Part shown: one piece after another, positions 26,010 through 34,357 of the stretch
Layout of the letters: every line of letters starts with the position of its first letter
Position numbering within the stretch: the first letter of the stretch is position 1
From: Nonomuraea sp. SBT364
Lineage (GTDB): Bacteria > Actinomycetota > Actinomycetes > Streptosporangiales > Streptosporangiaceae
Assembly: GCF_001083785.1 (NCBI RefSeq)
Contig: NZ_LAVL01000032.1
Location: 1-64,000 of the forward strand
Reading direction: 5' to 3'
DNA length: 64,000 nt
Translations under genes and position numbers: made by a program
Notes under the pieces: model-generated
What the model was told of the DNA's origin: nothing
Seen by the model: only the letters and a program-made list of their open reading frames with translations
The model's database searches: none

Positions 26010-27616
26010 GCGGGCATGTGACCGAGATCGTCGTCTTCACCGTGCTGTTCCTGCTGGTGAGCGGCATGGGCTTCGTCGCGGCGCGATGGCGGCGGCCGGC
26101 CGACCTGGCCAGCCTGGACGAGTGGGAGCTCGGCGGGCGCAACTTCGGCGCGTGGATCACCTGGTTCCTGGTGGGCGGCGACCTCTACACCGCGTACACG
26201 TTCGTGGCCGTGCCGGCGCTGCTGTTCGGCGCGGGCGCCGCCGGGTTCTTCGCGGTGCCGTACACCGTGATCGTCTACCCGCTGGTGTTCCTGGTGATGA
26301 TCCGGCTGTGGTCGGTGTCGCACGTGCACGGGCTGGTCACGCCGGCCGACTTCGTGCGGGTGCGGTTCGGCTCGCCGACGCTGGCGCTGCTGGTGGCGAT
26401 CACCGGCATCGTGGCCACGATGCCGTACATCGCGCTGCAGCTCGTCGGCATCGAGGCGGTGCTGAAGACGATGGGCATCGCGGGCGGCGGCTTCCTCAGC
26501 GACCTGCCGCTGATCATCGCCTTCGTCATCCTGGCGGCCTACACCTACCAGTCGGGGCTGCGGGCGCCGGCGCTGATCGCGTTCGTCAAGGACGTGCTCA
26601 TCTACGTGGTGATCATGGTGGCGATCATCTACATCCCGGCCCGGCTCGGCGGCTGGGACGTCATCTTCGGGCGGGCCGCGGAGAAGTTCGCCGCCACGCC
26701 GGCCCCGAACGACGGGGTCCTGCTCAACGCCAACAACCAGCTCCAGTACGTCACGCTGGCCCTGGGCTCGGCGCTGGCGCTGTTCCTCTACCCGCACAGC
26801 GTCACCGGCGTGCTCGCCTCGCGCAACCGCGACGTGATCAAGCGGAACATGTCCGCGCTGCCCGCCTACAGCCTGCTGCTCGCGCTCATCGCGCTGCTCG
26901 GCTACATGGCGATCGCGGCCGGGGTCAGACCGATCGGCACCGACGGCAACACGGTCGTGCCGGTGCTGTTCGACCAGATGTTCCCCGACTGGTTCGCGGG
27001 CGTCGCGTTCGCGGCGGTCGGCATCGGGGCGCTGGTGCCCGCCGCGATCATGTCGATCGCCGCGGCGAACCTGTTCACCCGCAACATCTACCGCGAGTAC
27101 CTGAACAAGAACGCCACCGACGCCCAGGAGGCGAACGTCAGCAAGGTGACCTCGCTCGTGGTGAAGGTCGGCGCGGTGCTGTTCATCCTGGGCATCGATC
27201 CGCAGTTCTCCATCGACCTGCAGCTCATCGGCGGCGTCATCATCCTGCAGACGCTGCCGTCGGTGGCGATCGGGCTGTTCACCCGCTGGTTCCACCGGGG
27301 CGGGCTGATCGCGGGGTGGATCGCCGGCATGGGCACCGGGATGGTGCTGCTCTACAACATCTCCAACCCGGTGACCGACCACGAGCACTTCGGCGGCTCG
27401 GCGTTCCAGCTGGCCAAGCTGGGGCTGGACACGAAGATGACCGTCTACGCGGGGTTCCTGGCGCTGATCGTGAACCTGGTGGTGTCGGTGCTCGGGACGC
27501 TGGTGGCGCGGGCGATGCGGGCGCCGGACGGCGTGGACGGCACCAAACCGGGCCATTACACGGCCGACGAGGGCGACCCACGGGTCAAGGATCTTGACCT
27601 TTCCGGCTCCACATGA
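26006..27616 (+). CDS. Sodium:solute symporter, MctP/monocarboxylate-type (copy 1)
   Basis: A 536-residue integral membrane transporter of the SSS family with about 13 hydrophobic segments. Conserved elements include WELGGRNFGAWITWFLVGGD near the N-terminus, the GLVTPADFVRVRFGS loop, and FAAVGIGALVPAAIMSIAAA followed by NLFTRNIYREYLNKNATDAQ (the SSS signature region with Ser/Thr of the sodium site). It likely imports a small carboxylate with Na+; the substrate is inferred from family resemblance only. It is coupled to the DUF3311 gene by a GTGA overlap. An entire second DUF3311-symporter pair follows 131 bp later. Confidence 0.92.
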   Translation: MSGHVTEIVVFTVLFLLVSGMGFVAARWRRPADLASLDEWELGGRNFGAWITWFLVGGDLYTAYTFVAVPALLFGAGAAGFFAVPYTVIVYPLVFLVMIRLWSVSHVHGLVTPADFVRVRFGSPTLALLVAITGIVATMPYIALQLVGIEAVLKTMGIAGGGFLSDLPLIIAFVILAAYTYQSGLRAPALIAFVKDVLIYVVIMVAIIYIPARLGGWDVIFGRAAEKFAATPAPNDGVLLNANNQLQYVTLALGSALALFLYPHSVTGVLASRNRDVIKRNMSALPAYSLLLALIALLGYMAIAAGVRPIGTDGNTVVPVLFDQMFPDWFAGVAFAAVGIGALVPAAIMSIAAANLFTRNIYREYLNKNATDAQEANVSKVTSLVVKVGAVLFILGIDPQFSIDLQLIGGVIILQTLPSVAIGLFTRWFHRGGLIAGWIAGMGTGMVLLYNISNPVTDHEHFGGSAFQLAKLGLDTKMTVYAGFLALIVNLVVSVLGTLVARAMRAPDGVDGTKPGHYTADEGDPRVKDLDLSGST

Positions 27617-27693
27617 CATTTTAGGCTAAATCGTAATAAAGGTGACGTTGGGGTTAATATCCCCGCACGGTTAGTCTCCTGCCACTGACCGCG

Positions 27694-27723
27694 AGTCAGG
27701 GGGCCGGTTCGGCGCCCCTGGCT
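27694..27723 (+). promoter_or_regulatory. Stem-loop in the leader of the second DUF3311-symporter pair
   Basis: CAGGGG/CCCCTG form an outer stem and GCC/GGC an inner stem, with one bulged G. It lies 25 bp before the second DUF3311 start. It could end read-through from the first symporter or shape the 5' leader of the second pair. No U tract follows. Confidence 0.45.
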
Positions 27724-27747
27724 CCTTATGTGGACGCGGAGACACCG

Positions 27748-27957
27748 ATGACCACCCCCCGAGACACCGGGCGGCGCACCGATCGCAGCCCATGGAACTG
27801 GCTGCTGTTCGTGCCGATCGTGCTGCCCCTGCTGACGTTCCTGTTCAACTCGGACGAGCCCCGCCTGCTGGGCTTCCCGGTGTTCTACTGGCTGCAGATC
27901 GCCTTCATCGCCGTCGGCGTCGGCTGCACCACGCTCGTGTACCGGATGACGAAGTGA
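27748..27957 (+). CDS. DUF3311 small membrane protein (copy 2)
   Basis: A 69-residue paralogue of the protein at 25797-26009, with the same core (RSPWNWLLFVPIVLPLL and FYWLQIAFIAVGVGCTTLV, loop NSDEPRLLGFP) but a different N-terminus and no basic tail. The ATG at 27748 has GGAGA 5 nt upstream; an in-frame GTG 6 codons earlier is less likely. It overlaps the second symporter start by 4 bases (GTGA). Confidence 0.87.
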   Translation: MTTPRDTGRRTDRSPWNWLLFVPIVLPLLTFLFNSDEPRLLGFPVFYWLQIAFIAVGVGCTTLVYRMTK

Positions 27958-29564
27958 GCGCGCACACGACCGAGCTGGTCGTCTTCACGCTGCTGTTCCT
28001 GCTGGTGAGCGGCATGGGCTTCGTCGCCGCCCGGTGGCGGCGGCCCGACAACATCGAGTCGCTCAACGAGTGGGGGCTGGGCGGGCGCAACTTCGGCACC
28101 TGGATCACCTGGTTCCTGGTGGGCGGCGACCTCTACACCGCCTACACGTTCGTGGCCGTGCCGGCGCTGATGTTCAGCGCCGGCGCGCTCGGCTTCTACG
28201 CGCTGCCGTACACCGTGATCATCTATCCGCTGGTGTTCCTGGTGCTGGCGCGGATGTGGTCGGTGTCGCACGTGCACGGGTTCGTCACGCCGGCCGACTT
28301 CGTCCGGGCCCGGTTCGGCTCGCCGACGCTGGCGCTGCTCATCGCGATCACCGGCCTGGTGGCGACGATGCCGTACATCGCGCTGCAGCTCGTCGGCATC
28401 GAGGCGGTGCTCAAGACGATGGGCATCACCGGGCACCTGCCGATCATCATCGCCTTCGCCATCCTGGCGGCCTACACCTACCAGTCGGGGCTGCGGGCGC
28501 CGGCGCTGATCGCGTTCGTCAAGGACACGCTGATCTACGTGGTGATCCTGGCGGCCGTGATCTACATCCCGGCCAAGCTGGGCGGCTGGGGCTCGATCTT
28601 CGACGCCGCCCAGGCCAAGTTCGCGGCCTCGCCCAACCCCGCCGACGGGATCACGCTGAACGCCTCCAACCAGCTTCAGTACATCACGCTGGCCTTCGGG
28701 TCGGCGCTGGCGCTGTTCCTGTACCCGCACAGCCTCACCGGGGTGCTGGCGTCCAAGAACCGGGGCGTGATCAAGCGCAACATGTCGGCGCTGCCCGCCT
28801 ACAGCTTCCTGCTCGGGCTGATCGCGCTGCTCGGGTTCATGGCCATCGCGGCCGGGACCAAGCCGGTCGTGGGGGCCAACGGGAAGGCCGACACGAACAC
28901 GATCGTGCCGGCGCTGTTCGACCAGATGTTCCCCGACTGGTTCGCGGGCGTCGCCTACGCCGCGATCGGCATCGGCGCGCTGGTGCCCGCCGCGATCATG
29001 TCGATCGCCGCGGCGAACCTGTTCACCCGCAACATCTACCGCGAGTACCTGAACAAGAACGCCACCGACGCCCAGGAGGCCAAGGTCTCCAAGCTGGTGT
29101 CGCTGGTGGTCAAGGTGGGCGCGGTGCTCTGCATCCTGATGCTCGACCCGCAGTTCTCCATCGACCTGCAGCTCATCGGCGGCGTCATCATCCTGCAGAC
29201 GCTGCCGTCGGTGGCGCTGGGGCTGTACACGCGGTGGTTCCACAAGGGCGGGCTGATCGCCGGGTGGGCGTTCGGGCTCGGCGCCGGCATGTGGATGCTG
29301 TACCTGATCCCGAACCCGGCCAGCGGCAAGGCGCACTTCGGCGGGTCGGCGTTCTCGCTGGGCAACTTCGGGTTCGACACGAAGATGACGATCTACGCGG
29401 GCTTCCTGGCGCTGGCGGTGAACCTGATCGTGGCGGTCCTGGGGACGTACCTGTTCCGGGCGCTGAAGGTGGCCGACGGCAAGGACGCGACCTCCCGGGA
29501 CGACTACTTCGCCGACGAGGGCGACCCGAAGGTCAAGCCGATGGACCTGACGGGGACGCACTGA
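27954..29564 (+). CDS. Sodium:solute symporter, MctP/monocarboxylate-type (copy 2)
   Basis: A 536-residue SSS transporter closely similar to copy 1 along its length, including WGLGGRNFGTWITWFLVGGD and the stretch from AIGIGALVPAAIMSIAAA to EYLNKNATDAQE. Differences cluster in the loop after the fifth helix (copy 1 has a GGGFLSDLP insert) and in the tail. The pattern indicates tandem duplication of the two-gene unit followed by divergence, perhaps to different carboxylates. A strong 11-bp hairpin follows the stop. Confidence 0.92.
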   Translation: MSAHTTELVVFTLLFLLVSGMGFVAARWRRPDNIESLNEWGLGGRNFGTWITWFLVGGDLYTAYTFVAVPALMFSAGALGFYALPYTVIIYPLVFLVLARMWSVSHVHGFVTPADFVRARFGSPTLALLIAITGLVATMPYIALQLVGIEAVLKTMGITGHLPIIIAFAILAAYTYQSGLRAPALIAFVKDTLIYVVILAAVIYIPAKLGGWGSIFDAAQAKFAASPNPADGITLNASNQLQYITLAFGSALALFLYPHSLTGVLASKNRGVIKRNMSALPAYSFLLGLIALLGFMAIAAGTKPVVGANGKADTNTIVPALFDQMFPDWFAGVAYAAIGIGALVPAAIMSIAAANLFTRNIYREYLNKNATDAQEAKVSKLVSLVVKVGAVLCILMLDPQFSIDLQLIGGVIILQTLPSVALGLYTRWFHKGGLIAGWAFGLGAGMWMLYLIPNPASGKAHFGGSAFSLGNFGFDTKMTIYAGFLALAVNLIVAVLGTYLFRALKVADGKDATSRDDYFADEGDPKVKPMDLTGTH

Positions 29565-29569
29565 CCCCC

Positions 29570-29597
29570 GGCCCGCCTCCTCACCCGGAGGCGGGCC
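29570..29597. terminator. Bidirectional terminator between symporter 2 and the DUF6285-like gene
   Basis: GGCCCGCCTCC and GGAGGCGGGCC form a perfect 11-bp stem with a 6-nt loop. It starts 5 bp after the symporter stop and its minus-strand side includes the last codons of the convergent gene, so one hairpin can serve both. Confidence 0.75.
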
Positions 29598-29955
29598 TCT
29601 CGTCCCCTGCCAGGTATGCGGGGTTGGCGACCTCCAGCTTGGCCCGCACGGCCCTGGTCAGCAGGTCCGTGAGCCGGTCGTCGCCGTCGAAGCGGCCCTC
29701 GCGGATCGCCCGGGCCAGCTCGGCGTCGTCCGCCACGCCGAGCCCGGCCAGCCGGGCGGCGTGCTCCCCGGCCTGGGCGGGGCCGAGCCGCAGCTCCCGC
29801 TCGACCATGGCCAGCACGTTGACCGCGACGCGGGCGTGGAAGCGCGTGCGGCCGTCGACGGCGGGCAGCACGTCGGCGGCGAGGAAGTCGCGCACCGCCG
29901 CGACCAGCTCGGCGGCCGAGGGAGCGTCGTGCGGCGCGCGCTCATCACCTGTCAT
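29581..29955 (-). CDS. DUF6285-like protein linked to acyl-CoA dehydrogenase/phosphotransferase genes
   Basis: A 124-residue mainly helical protein: SAAELVAAVRDFLAADVLPA, VDGRTRFHARVAVNVLAMVE, then a region rich in Ala/Leu ending DRLTDLLTRAVRAKLEVANP. This resembles the DUF6285 family, whose genes sit beside acyl-CoA dehydrogenase and APH-type phosphotransferase genes. Here it diverges from exactly those two genes. The start MTGDERAPHD is chosen because upstream residues are not family-like. Function unknown; a partner of the split ACAD10/11-like system is inferred from context. Confidence 0.7.
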   Translation of the reverse strand: MTGDERAPHDAPSAAELVAAVRDFLAADVLPAVDGRTRFHARVAVNVLAMVERELRLGPAQAGEHAARLAGLGVADDAELARAIREGRFDGDDRLTDLLTRAVRAKLEVANPAYLAGDERPASG

Positions 29956-30017
29956 GAGTCGTATTCTTCCCGAACCGAACCGTTGACCGCGCAATCTTTT
30001 TCGGCTGGGATCGGGCC

Positions 30018-31211
30018 ATGAGCTTCGCCGTCCCCGACAGCGTCCGGCCGGTCCGCGACGCCGTCCACGCGTTCATGACCGAGCGGGTCGAGCCGTCGGA
30101 GCGGGTGCTGCACGAAGGCGGGGAGGCCGCCGCGGCGACCCTGCGCGAGCTGCGCGAGGAGGCCAAGAAGGAGGGCCTGTGGGCGCTCGGGCATCCGCGC
30201 GAGCTGGGCGGCGGCGGGCTGCCGTTCCTCGACTACGTGTACGTGAACGAGGTGCAGGGGCGCAGCGAGTTCGGGCAGCTCGTCCTGGGCACGTTCACCC
30301 TCCAGGACTCGCTGATGCTGCACGAGCACGCCTCCGCCGAGCAGCGGGAGCGCTATCTGATGCCGCTGGTGCGCGGCGACATCTCGCCCAGCTTCGCGAT
30401 GACCGAGCCGGACGTGTCCAGCAGCGATCCCACCCAGATCATGACCACCGCGGCGCTCGACGGGGACGAGTGGGTGATCAACGGGCACAAGTGGTTCACC
30501 ACGGGCGCCTCGCAGGCCGCGTACACGACGGTGATGTGCCGCACCGAGGGCGGCCAGGCGCCGCCGCACCTGGCCTTCTCGATGATCCTGGTGCCGACCG
30601 GGACGCCCGGCTACAACATCGTCCGCGAGACGCCGGTGCTCGGGCTCGGCGGGGCGCACTGCGAGGTGCGCTACGAGGACGTGCGGGTGCCGGCCGGGAA
30701 CCTGCTCGGCGCCAGGGGGCAGGGGTTCGTGATCGCGCAGCGGCGGCTGGGGCCGGGGCGGATCTTCCACTGCATGCGGTGGCTGGGACAGGCGCAGCGG
30801 GCGTTCGACCTGATGTGCCGGCGGCTGCACGAGCGGACCGCGTTCAGCGAGCCACTGGCCAAGAAGCAGCTCATGCGGGAGCACGTGTTCGACTCCTACG
30901 CCGAGATCCAGGCCGCCCGGCTGCTCACCCTGCACGCGGCGGAGGCGGTGGACTCGGGCGGCGACGCGCGGGTGGAGATCGGCGCGATCAAGGTGGTGGG
31001 CGCCCGGATGCTGCACAACGTGATCGACCGGGCGATCCAGGTGTACGGCGCGGCGGGGCTCACCCCGGACACGCCGCTCGACCGGATGTACCGGCACGCG
31101 CGCGCCGGGCGGATCTACGACGGGCCCGACGAGGTGCACATCGACTCGGTGGGGCGACGGGTGCTCGGGGTGTACGCGGCGGGCGGCAACTGGGAGTTCG
31201 GACTGCGATGA
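30018..31211 (+). CDS. Acyl-CoA dehydrogenase, ACAD10/11-like
   Basis: A 397-residue dehydrogenase. FAD/substrate motifs are PSFAMTEPDVSSSDPTQIMT and WVINGHKWFTTGAS; the C-terminal part has GAHCEVRYEDVRVPAGNLLG, RRLGPGRIFHCMRWLGQAQR and QVYGAAGLTPDTPLDRMYRH followed by ARAGRIYDGPDEVH. The last segment places an Asp (YDGPDEVH) where MCAD-type enzymes have the catalytic Glu of the YEGT motif, as in ACAD10/11. Those enzymes act on 4-hydroxyacyl-CoA after phosphorylation by a fused APH kinase domain. Here the kinase is the next gene, overlapping by 4 bases (ATGA). Confidence 0.92.
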   Translation: MSFAVPDSVRPVRDAVHAFMTERVEPSERVLHEGGEAAAATLRELREEAKKEGLWALGHPRELGGGGLPFLDYVYVNEVQGRSEFGQLVLGTFTLQDSLMLHEHASAEQRERYLMPLVRGDISPSFAMTEPDVSSSDPTQIMTTAALDGDEWVINGHKWFTTGASQAAYTTVMCRTEGGQAPPHLAFSMILVPTGTPGYNIVRETPVLGLGGAHCEVRYEDVRVPAGNLLGARGQGFVIAQRRLGPGRIFHCMRWLGQAQRAFDLMCRRLHERTAFSEPLAKKQLMREHVFDSYAEIQAARLLTLHAAEAVDSGGDARVEIGAIKVVGARMLHNVIDRAIQVYGAAGLTPDTPLDRMYRHARAGRIYDGPDEVHIDSVGRRVLGVYAAGGNWEFGLR

Positions 31212-32152
31212 CCGATCCGGACGCGATCGTGCGGGAGGTGTTCGGCGCTGCAGCGCGCGTGGCGTCCCGGGCCAGGCTGTCCGGCGGGGCGTCCCGCGAG
31301 ACGTGGTCCCTGGACGTGATCGACGCCGCCGACCGGCGGCACGAGCTGGTCCTGCGCCTGGGGGGCACGGGTGACGCCCTGGCCGATCAGATCGGTGGCC
31401 GGGCAGGCGGCGGACCGGCCGGTGAGGCGGCGCTGCTGCGGGACGCCCGCCGGGCCGGGGTGCCGGTGCCCGGGGTGGTGGCCGCCACGGACACGTACCT
31501 GATCATGACGCGCGTCGAGGGTGAGACGATCCCGAGGCGGATCCTGCGCGACGACCTCTACCGGGAGGCCCGGCCCAGGCTGGCGGCGCAGTGCGGGCAG
31601 GCGCTGGCCGCCATCCACCGGATGCCCGTCCCCGCCGGGGCCGTGGCCGATCCGCTGCGCCGGTGGCGGGACGTGCTTGACCTCACCGGGCAGCCGCATC
31701 CCGTGTTCGAGCTCGCCTTCCGGCGGCTGGCAGGCACCCGCCCGGCCGCCACCGGGCGCGTCCTGGTGCACGGCGACTTCCGCAACGGCAACCTGATCGT
31801 CGGCCCGGAGGGCGTGCGGGCGGTGCTCGACTGGGAGCTCGCCCACGCCGGCGACCCCCTGGAGGACCTCGGCTGGCTGTGCGTCAAGGCGTGGCGGTTC
31901 GGCGCGGCGCCGCCCGTGGGCGGGTTCGGCCACTACGACGACCTGGTCGGCGCGTACGAGAAGGCGGGCGGCCACCCCGTCGACCGGGACGCGCTGCGCT
32001 GGTGGGAGACGTTCGGGGTGCTGAAGTGGGGCGTCATCTGCGTGATGCAGGCGATGCGGCACCTGCGCGGCGGGGAGCGGTCGGTGGAACTGGCGGCGAT
32101 CGGCCGGCGGGTGTGCGAGAACGAGTGGGATCTGCTGGACATGCTGGACTGA
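31208..32152 (+). CDS. APH-family phosphotransferase (ACAD10/11-type acyl-CoA kinase candidate)
   Basis: A 314-residue kinase-like protein. N-lobe: LSGGASRETWSLDVI and ELVLRLGG; hinge TYLIMTRVEGETIPRR; catalytic loop LVHGDFRNGNLIVGP and the metal-binding Asp in VLDWELAHAGDPLEDLGWLC. These are the aminoglycoside-phosphotransferase signature residues. Human ACAD10/11 carry this domain fused to the dehydrogenase and phosphorylate 4-hydroxyacyl-CoA. The separate, translationally coupled gene suggests the same two-step chemistry here (inference from context). Confidence 0.88.
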   Translation: MTDPDAIVREVFGAAARVASRARLSGGASRETWSLDVIDAADRRHELVLRLGGTGDALADQIGGRAGGGPAGEAALLRDARRAGVPVPGVVAATDTYLIMTRVEGETIPRRILRDDLYREARPRLAAQCGQALAAIHRMPVPAGAVADPLRRWRDVLDLTGQPHPVFELAFRRLAGTRPAATGRVLVHGDFRNGNLIVGPEGVRAVLDWELAHAGDPLEDLGWLCVKAWRFGAAPPVGGFGHYDDLVGAYEKAGGHPVDRDALRWWETFGVLKWGVICVMQAMRHLRGGERSVELAAIGRRVCENEWDLLDMLD

Positions 32153-32183
32153 CATCGGCGCGATGCTCGTTTAGCGTCGGATC

Positions 32184-32870
32184 ATGACGATCAGGCCCAA
32201 CAGCGGCACCGGCACCGGACCCATCACCCCCGACGGCTCCTCCGTGAACTTCTACCGGCTGGTGCCGGCCCGCGGCGAGCCCGAGATCGTCGCCGGGGTG
32301 GTGCCGCCCGGCGGCTCGATCCTGGACCTGGGCGCGGGCATCGGCCGGATCGCGCACCCGCTGATCGAGCTCGGCTACGAGGTGGTCGCGGTGGACGAGT
32401 CGGCCGAGATGCTGGCGCACGTGCGCGGCGCGCCCACCGTGCGCTCCCGCATCCAGGGGCTGGACCTGGGGCGGCGCTTCGACGGCGTGCTGCTGGCCTC
32501 CCAGCTCGTGCACACCGCGGACGAGGAGGGGCGGCAGGGCCTGCTGGAGACGTGCGCGCGGCACGTCGCGCCGGACGGGTCGGTGGTGATCCAGTGGACG
32601 CCGCCGGAGCGGCACGACGCCTGGGAGGTGGGCCGGGGCCGGACCGACGGCGGCCTCCGGCTGGAGCTGGCCGCCCTGGAACGGGTCGCGCCCGGGGTGT
32701 TCGACGCGACCATGCGCTACTCGCACGAGGGGAACGTGTGGACGCAGTCGTTCACCTCGCGGCGGCTGAGCGACGAGGACCTGGCCGAGGCGCTGGCGGA
32801 CGCCGGGCTGCGGCTCGACAGGTTCCTCACCGAGGACCGGACCTGGCTGAGGGCCGCTCCGGGCGGCTGA
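32184..32870 (+). CDS. Class I SAM-dependent methyltransferase
   Basis: A 228-residue methyltransferase. SAM motif I is GSILDLGAGIGRIAHPLI, motif II EVVAVDESAEMLAHV, and RFDGVLLASQLVHTADEEGR is the post-motif region. The C-terminal half (VFDATMRYSHEGNVWTQSF) has no feature that gives the substrate. It lies 31 bp after the APH gene and 25 bp before the flavin reductase gene on the same strand, so it may belong to the same transcript. Confidence 0.87.
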   Translation: MTIRPNSGTGTGPITPDGSSVNFYRLVPARGEPEIVAGVVPPGGSILDLGAGIGRIAHPLIELGYEVVAVDESAEMLAHVRGAPTVRSRIQGLDLGRRFDGVLLASQLVHTADEEGRQGLLETCARHVAPDGSVVIQWTPPERHDAWEVGRGRTDGGLRLELAALERVAPGVFDATMRYSHEGNVWTQSFTSRRLSDEDLAEALADAGLRLDRFLTEDRTWLRAAPGG

Positions 32871-32895
32871 CACACTGGGTCGTCAGGAGGTGGTC

Positions 32896-34299
32896 ATGTC
32901 CGAGGAGTACGACGTCATCGTGATCGGCGCCGGTCCGGCCGGCGAGAACGTGGCGGACCGGGCCGTGCGCGGGGGGCTGTCGGCGGCGATCGTGGAGGAC
33001 CGGCTGGCGGGCGGTGAGTGTTCCTACTGGGCCTGCATCCCCAGCAAGGCGCTGCTGCGGCCGGTGGAGCTGGCGGCCGACGTCGGGCGGGTGCCCGGCC
33101 TGTCGCTGGGGCCGATCGACGCGGCCGCGGTGCTGGCCCGGCGCGACGAGGCGGTGTCGCGCTACGACGACTCCGGCCAGGTCGGCTGGATCGAGGGGCT
33201 GCCGGCCGCGTACGTGCGCGGGCGCGGCCGGCTCGACGGCCCGAAGCGGGTGCGGGTCGCCATGCCCGGCGGGGCGGAGCGGGTGCTGACCGCGCGGCAC
33301 GCCGTCGTGCTGGCCACCGGCACGACGGCGTCGGTGCCGCCGGTGCCCGGCCTGCGTGAGGCGCGGCCGTGGACCAGCCACGAGGTGACCGCGGCCACGT
33401 CCGTGCCGGAGCGGCTGGTCGTCATCGGCGGCGGCGTGGTGGCGTGCGAGATGGCCCAGGCCATGCACGGCCTCGGCGCCCGGCGGACGACCGTGCTCGT
33501 GCGCGGCGGCGGGCTGCTGGAGCGGATGGAGCCGTTCGCGGGCGAGCTGCTGGCCGAGTCGTTCGCCGCGGCCGGCATCGACGTGCGCACCGGCACCGAG
33601 ACGGTGCGGGTCGAGCGGCCGGAGCCGGATGGGCCGGTGACGGTGCACCTGCCGGAGGGGCCGCCGCTGGAGGCCGACGAGCTGCTCGTCGCGACCGGCC
33701 GCCGGGCCGCCACCGAGGGGCTGGGACTGGACAGCGTGGGGCTGCCCGGCGGGCCGGTCGAGGTGGACGACAGCCTGCGGGTGCCGGGCACGGACTGGCT
33801 GTACGCGGTCGGCGACGTCAACGGGCGCAACCTGCTCACCCACATGGGGAAATACCAGGCCAGGGTGTGTGGTGACGTGATCGCCGCCCGCGCCGGGGGG
33901 TCGCCCGACGACCTGCCCGCGCTGCGGGCGAGCGCCGACGGCTTCGGGGCGCCGCAGGTGGTGTTCACCGACCCGCAGATCTGCGCCGTCGGCCGGACCG
34001 AGGCCGCCGCCCGGCGCGACGGCTTCCGGGTGCGGGTGGTGGAGTACGACCTGGCGTCGGTCTCGGGCGCCTACCTGCTGGGAGAGGGATACCGGGGGCG
34101 GGCCAAGGCGGTCGTGGACGAGGACCGGCGGGTGCTGCTCGGCCTCACGTTCGCCGGGCCGGGCACGGCCGAACTGCTGCACGCGGCGACGATCGCGGTC
34201 ACCGCCGAGGTGCCGCTGGAGCGGCTCTGGCACGCGGTGCCGGCTTTCCCCACGGTGAGCGAGGTCTGGCTGCGGCTCCTGGAGGCGTACGGCCTCTGA
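32896..34299 (+). CDS. FAD-dependent pyridine nucleotide-disulfide oxidoreductase
   Basis: A 467-residue flavoprotein of the lipoamide dehydrogenase/mercuric reductase family. FAD motif VIVIGAGPAGENVA at the N-terminus, redox-active Cys42 and Cys47 in GGECSYWACIPSK, NAD motif LVVIGGGVVACEMAQAM and the second FAD motif LYAVGDVNGRNLLTHMGKYQ. The C-terminal segment that carries the catalytic His in lipoamide dehydrogenases (AHPT) reads VPAFPTVSE, with Phe in that place, more like mercuric reductases or soluble transhydrogenases. So it is probably not the E3 subunit. ATG start with AGGAGG 5 nt upstream. Confidence 0.9.
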   Translation: MSEEYDVIVIGAGPAGENVADRAVRGGLSAAIVEDRLAGGECSYWACIPSKALLRPVELAADVGRVPGLSLGPIDAAAVLARRDEAVSRYDDSGQVGWIEGLPAAYVRGRGRLDGPKRVRVAMPGGAERVLTARHAVVLATGTTASVPPVPGLREARPWTSHEVTAATSVPERLVVIGGGVVACEMAQAMHGLGARRTTVLVRGGGLLERMEPFAGELLAESFAAAGIDVRTGTETVRVERPEPDGPVTVHLPEGPPLEADELLVATGRRAATEGLGLDSVGLPGGPVEVDDSLRVPGTDWLYAVGDVNGRNLLTHMGKYQARVCGDVIAARAGGSPDDLPALRASADGFGAPQVVFTDPQICAVGRTEAAARRDGFRVRVVEYDLASVSGAYLLGEGYRGRAKAVVDEDRRVLLGLTFAGPGTAELLHAATIAVTAEVPLERLWHAVPAFPTVSEVWLRLLEAYGL

Positions 34300-34310
34300 A
34301 GTCCTGCGAT

Positions 34311-34351
34311 TGCCGGTAATTGCTGGTAATTACTGGAACTGTTGGTACAGT
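34311..34351 (+). promoter_or_regulatory. 10-bp-period repeats and candidate leaderless promoter of the split-Dna2 operon
   Basis: Four imperfect 10-bp units begin at 34311, 34321, 34331 and 34341 (TGCCGGTAAT, TGCTGGTAAT, TACTGGAACT, GTTGGTACAG). The last runs into TACAGT (34346-34351), a -10-like box 6 nt before the ATG at 34358. A start there would give a leaderless mRNA. The helical phasing suggests a cooperative binding site. Confidence 0.5.
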
Positions 34352-34357
34352 CGCGCC

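Noticed and set aside
32896-34299. Lipoamide dehydrogenase (E3)
   Set aside because: The active-site disulfide is present, but Phe replaces the C-terminal catalytic His, and no dehydrogenase-complex genes are near.
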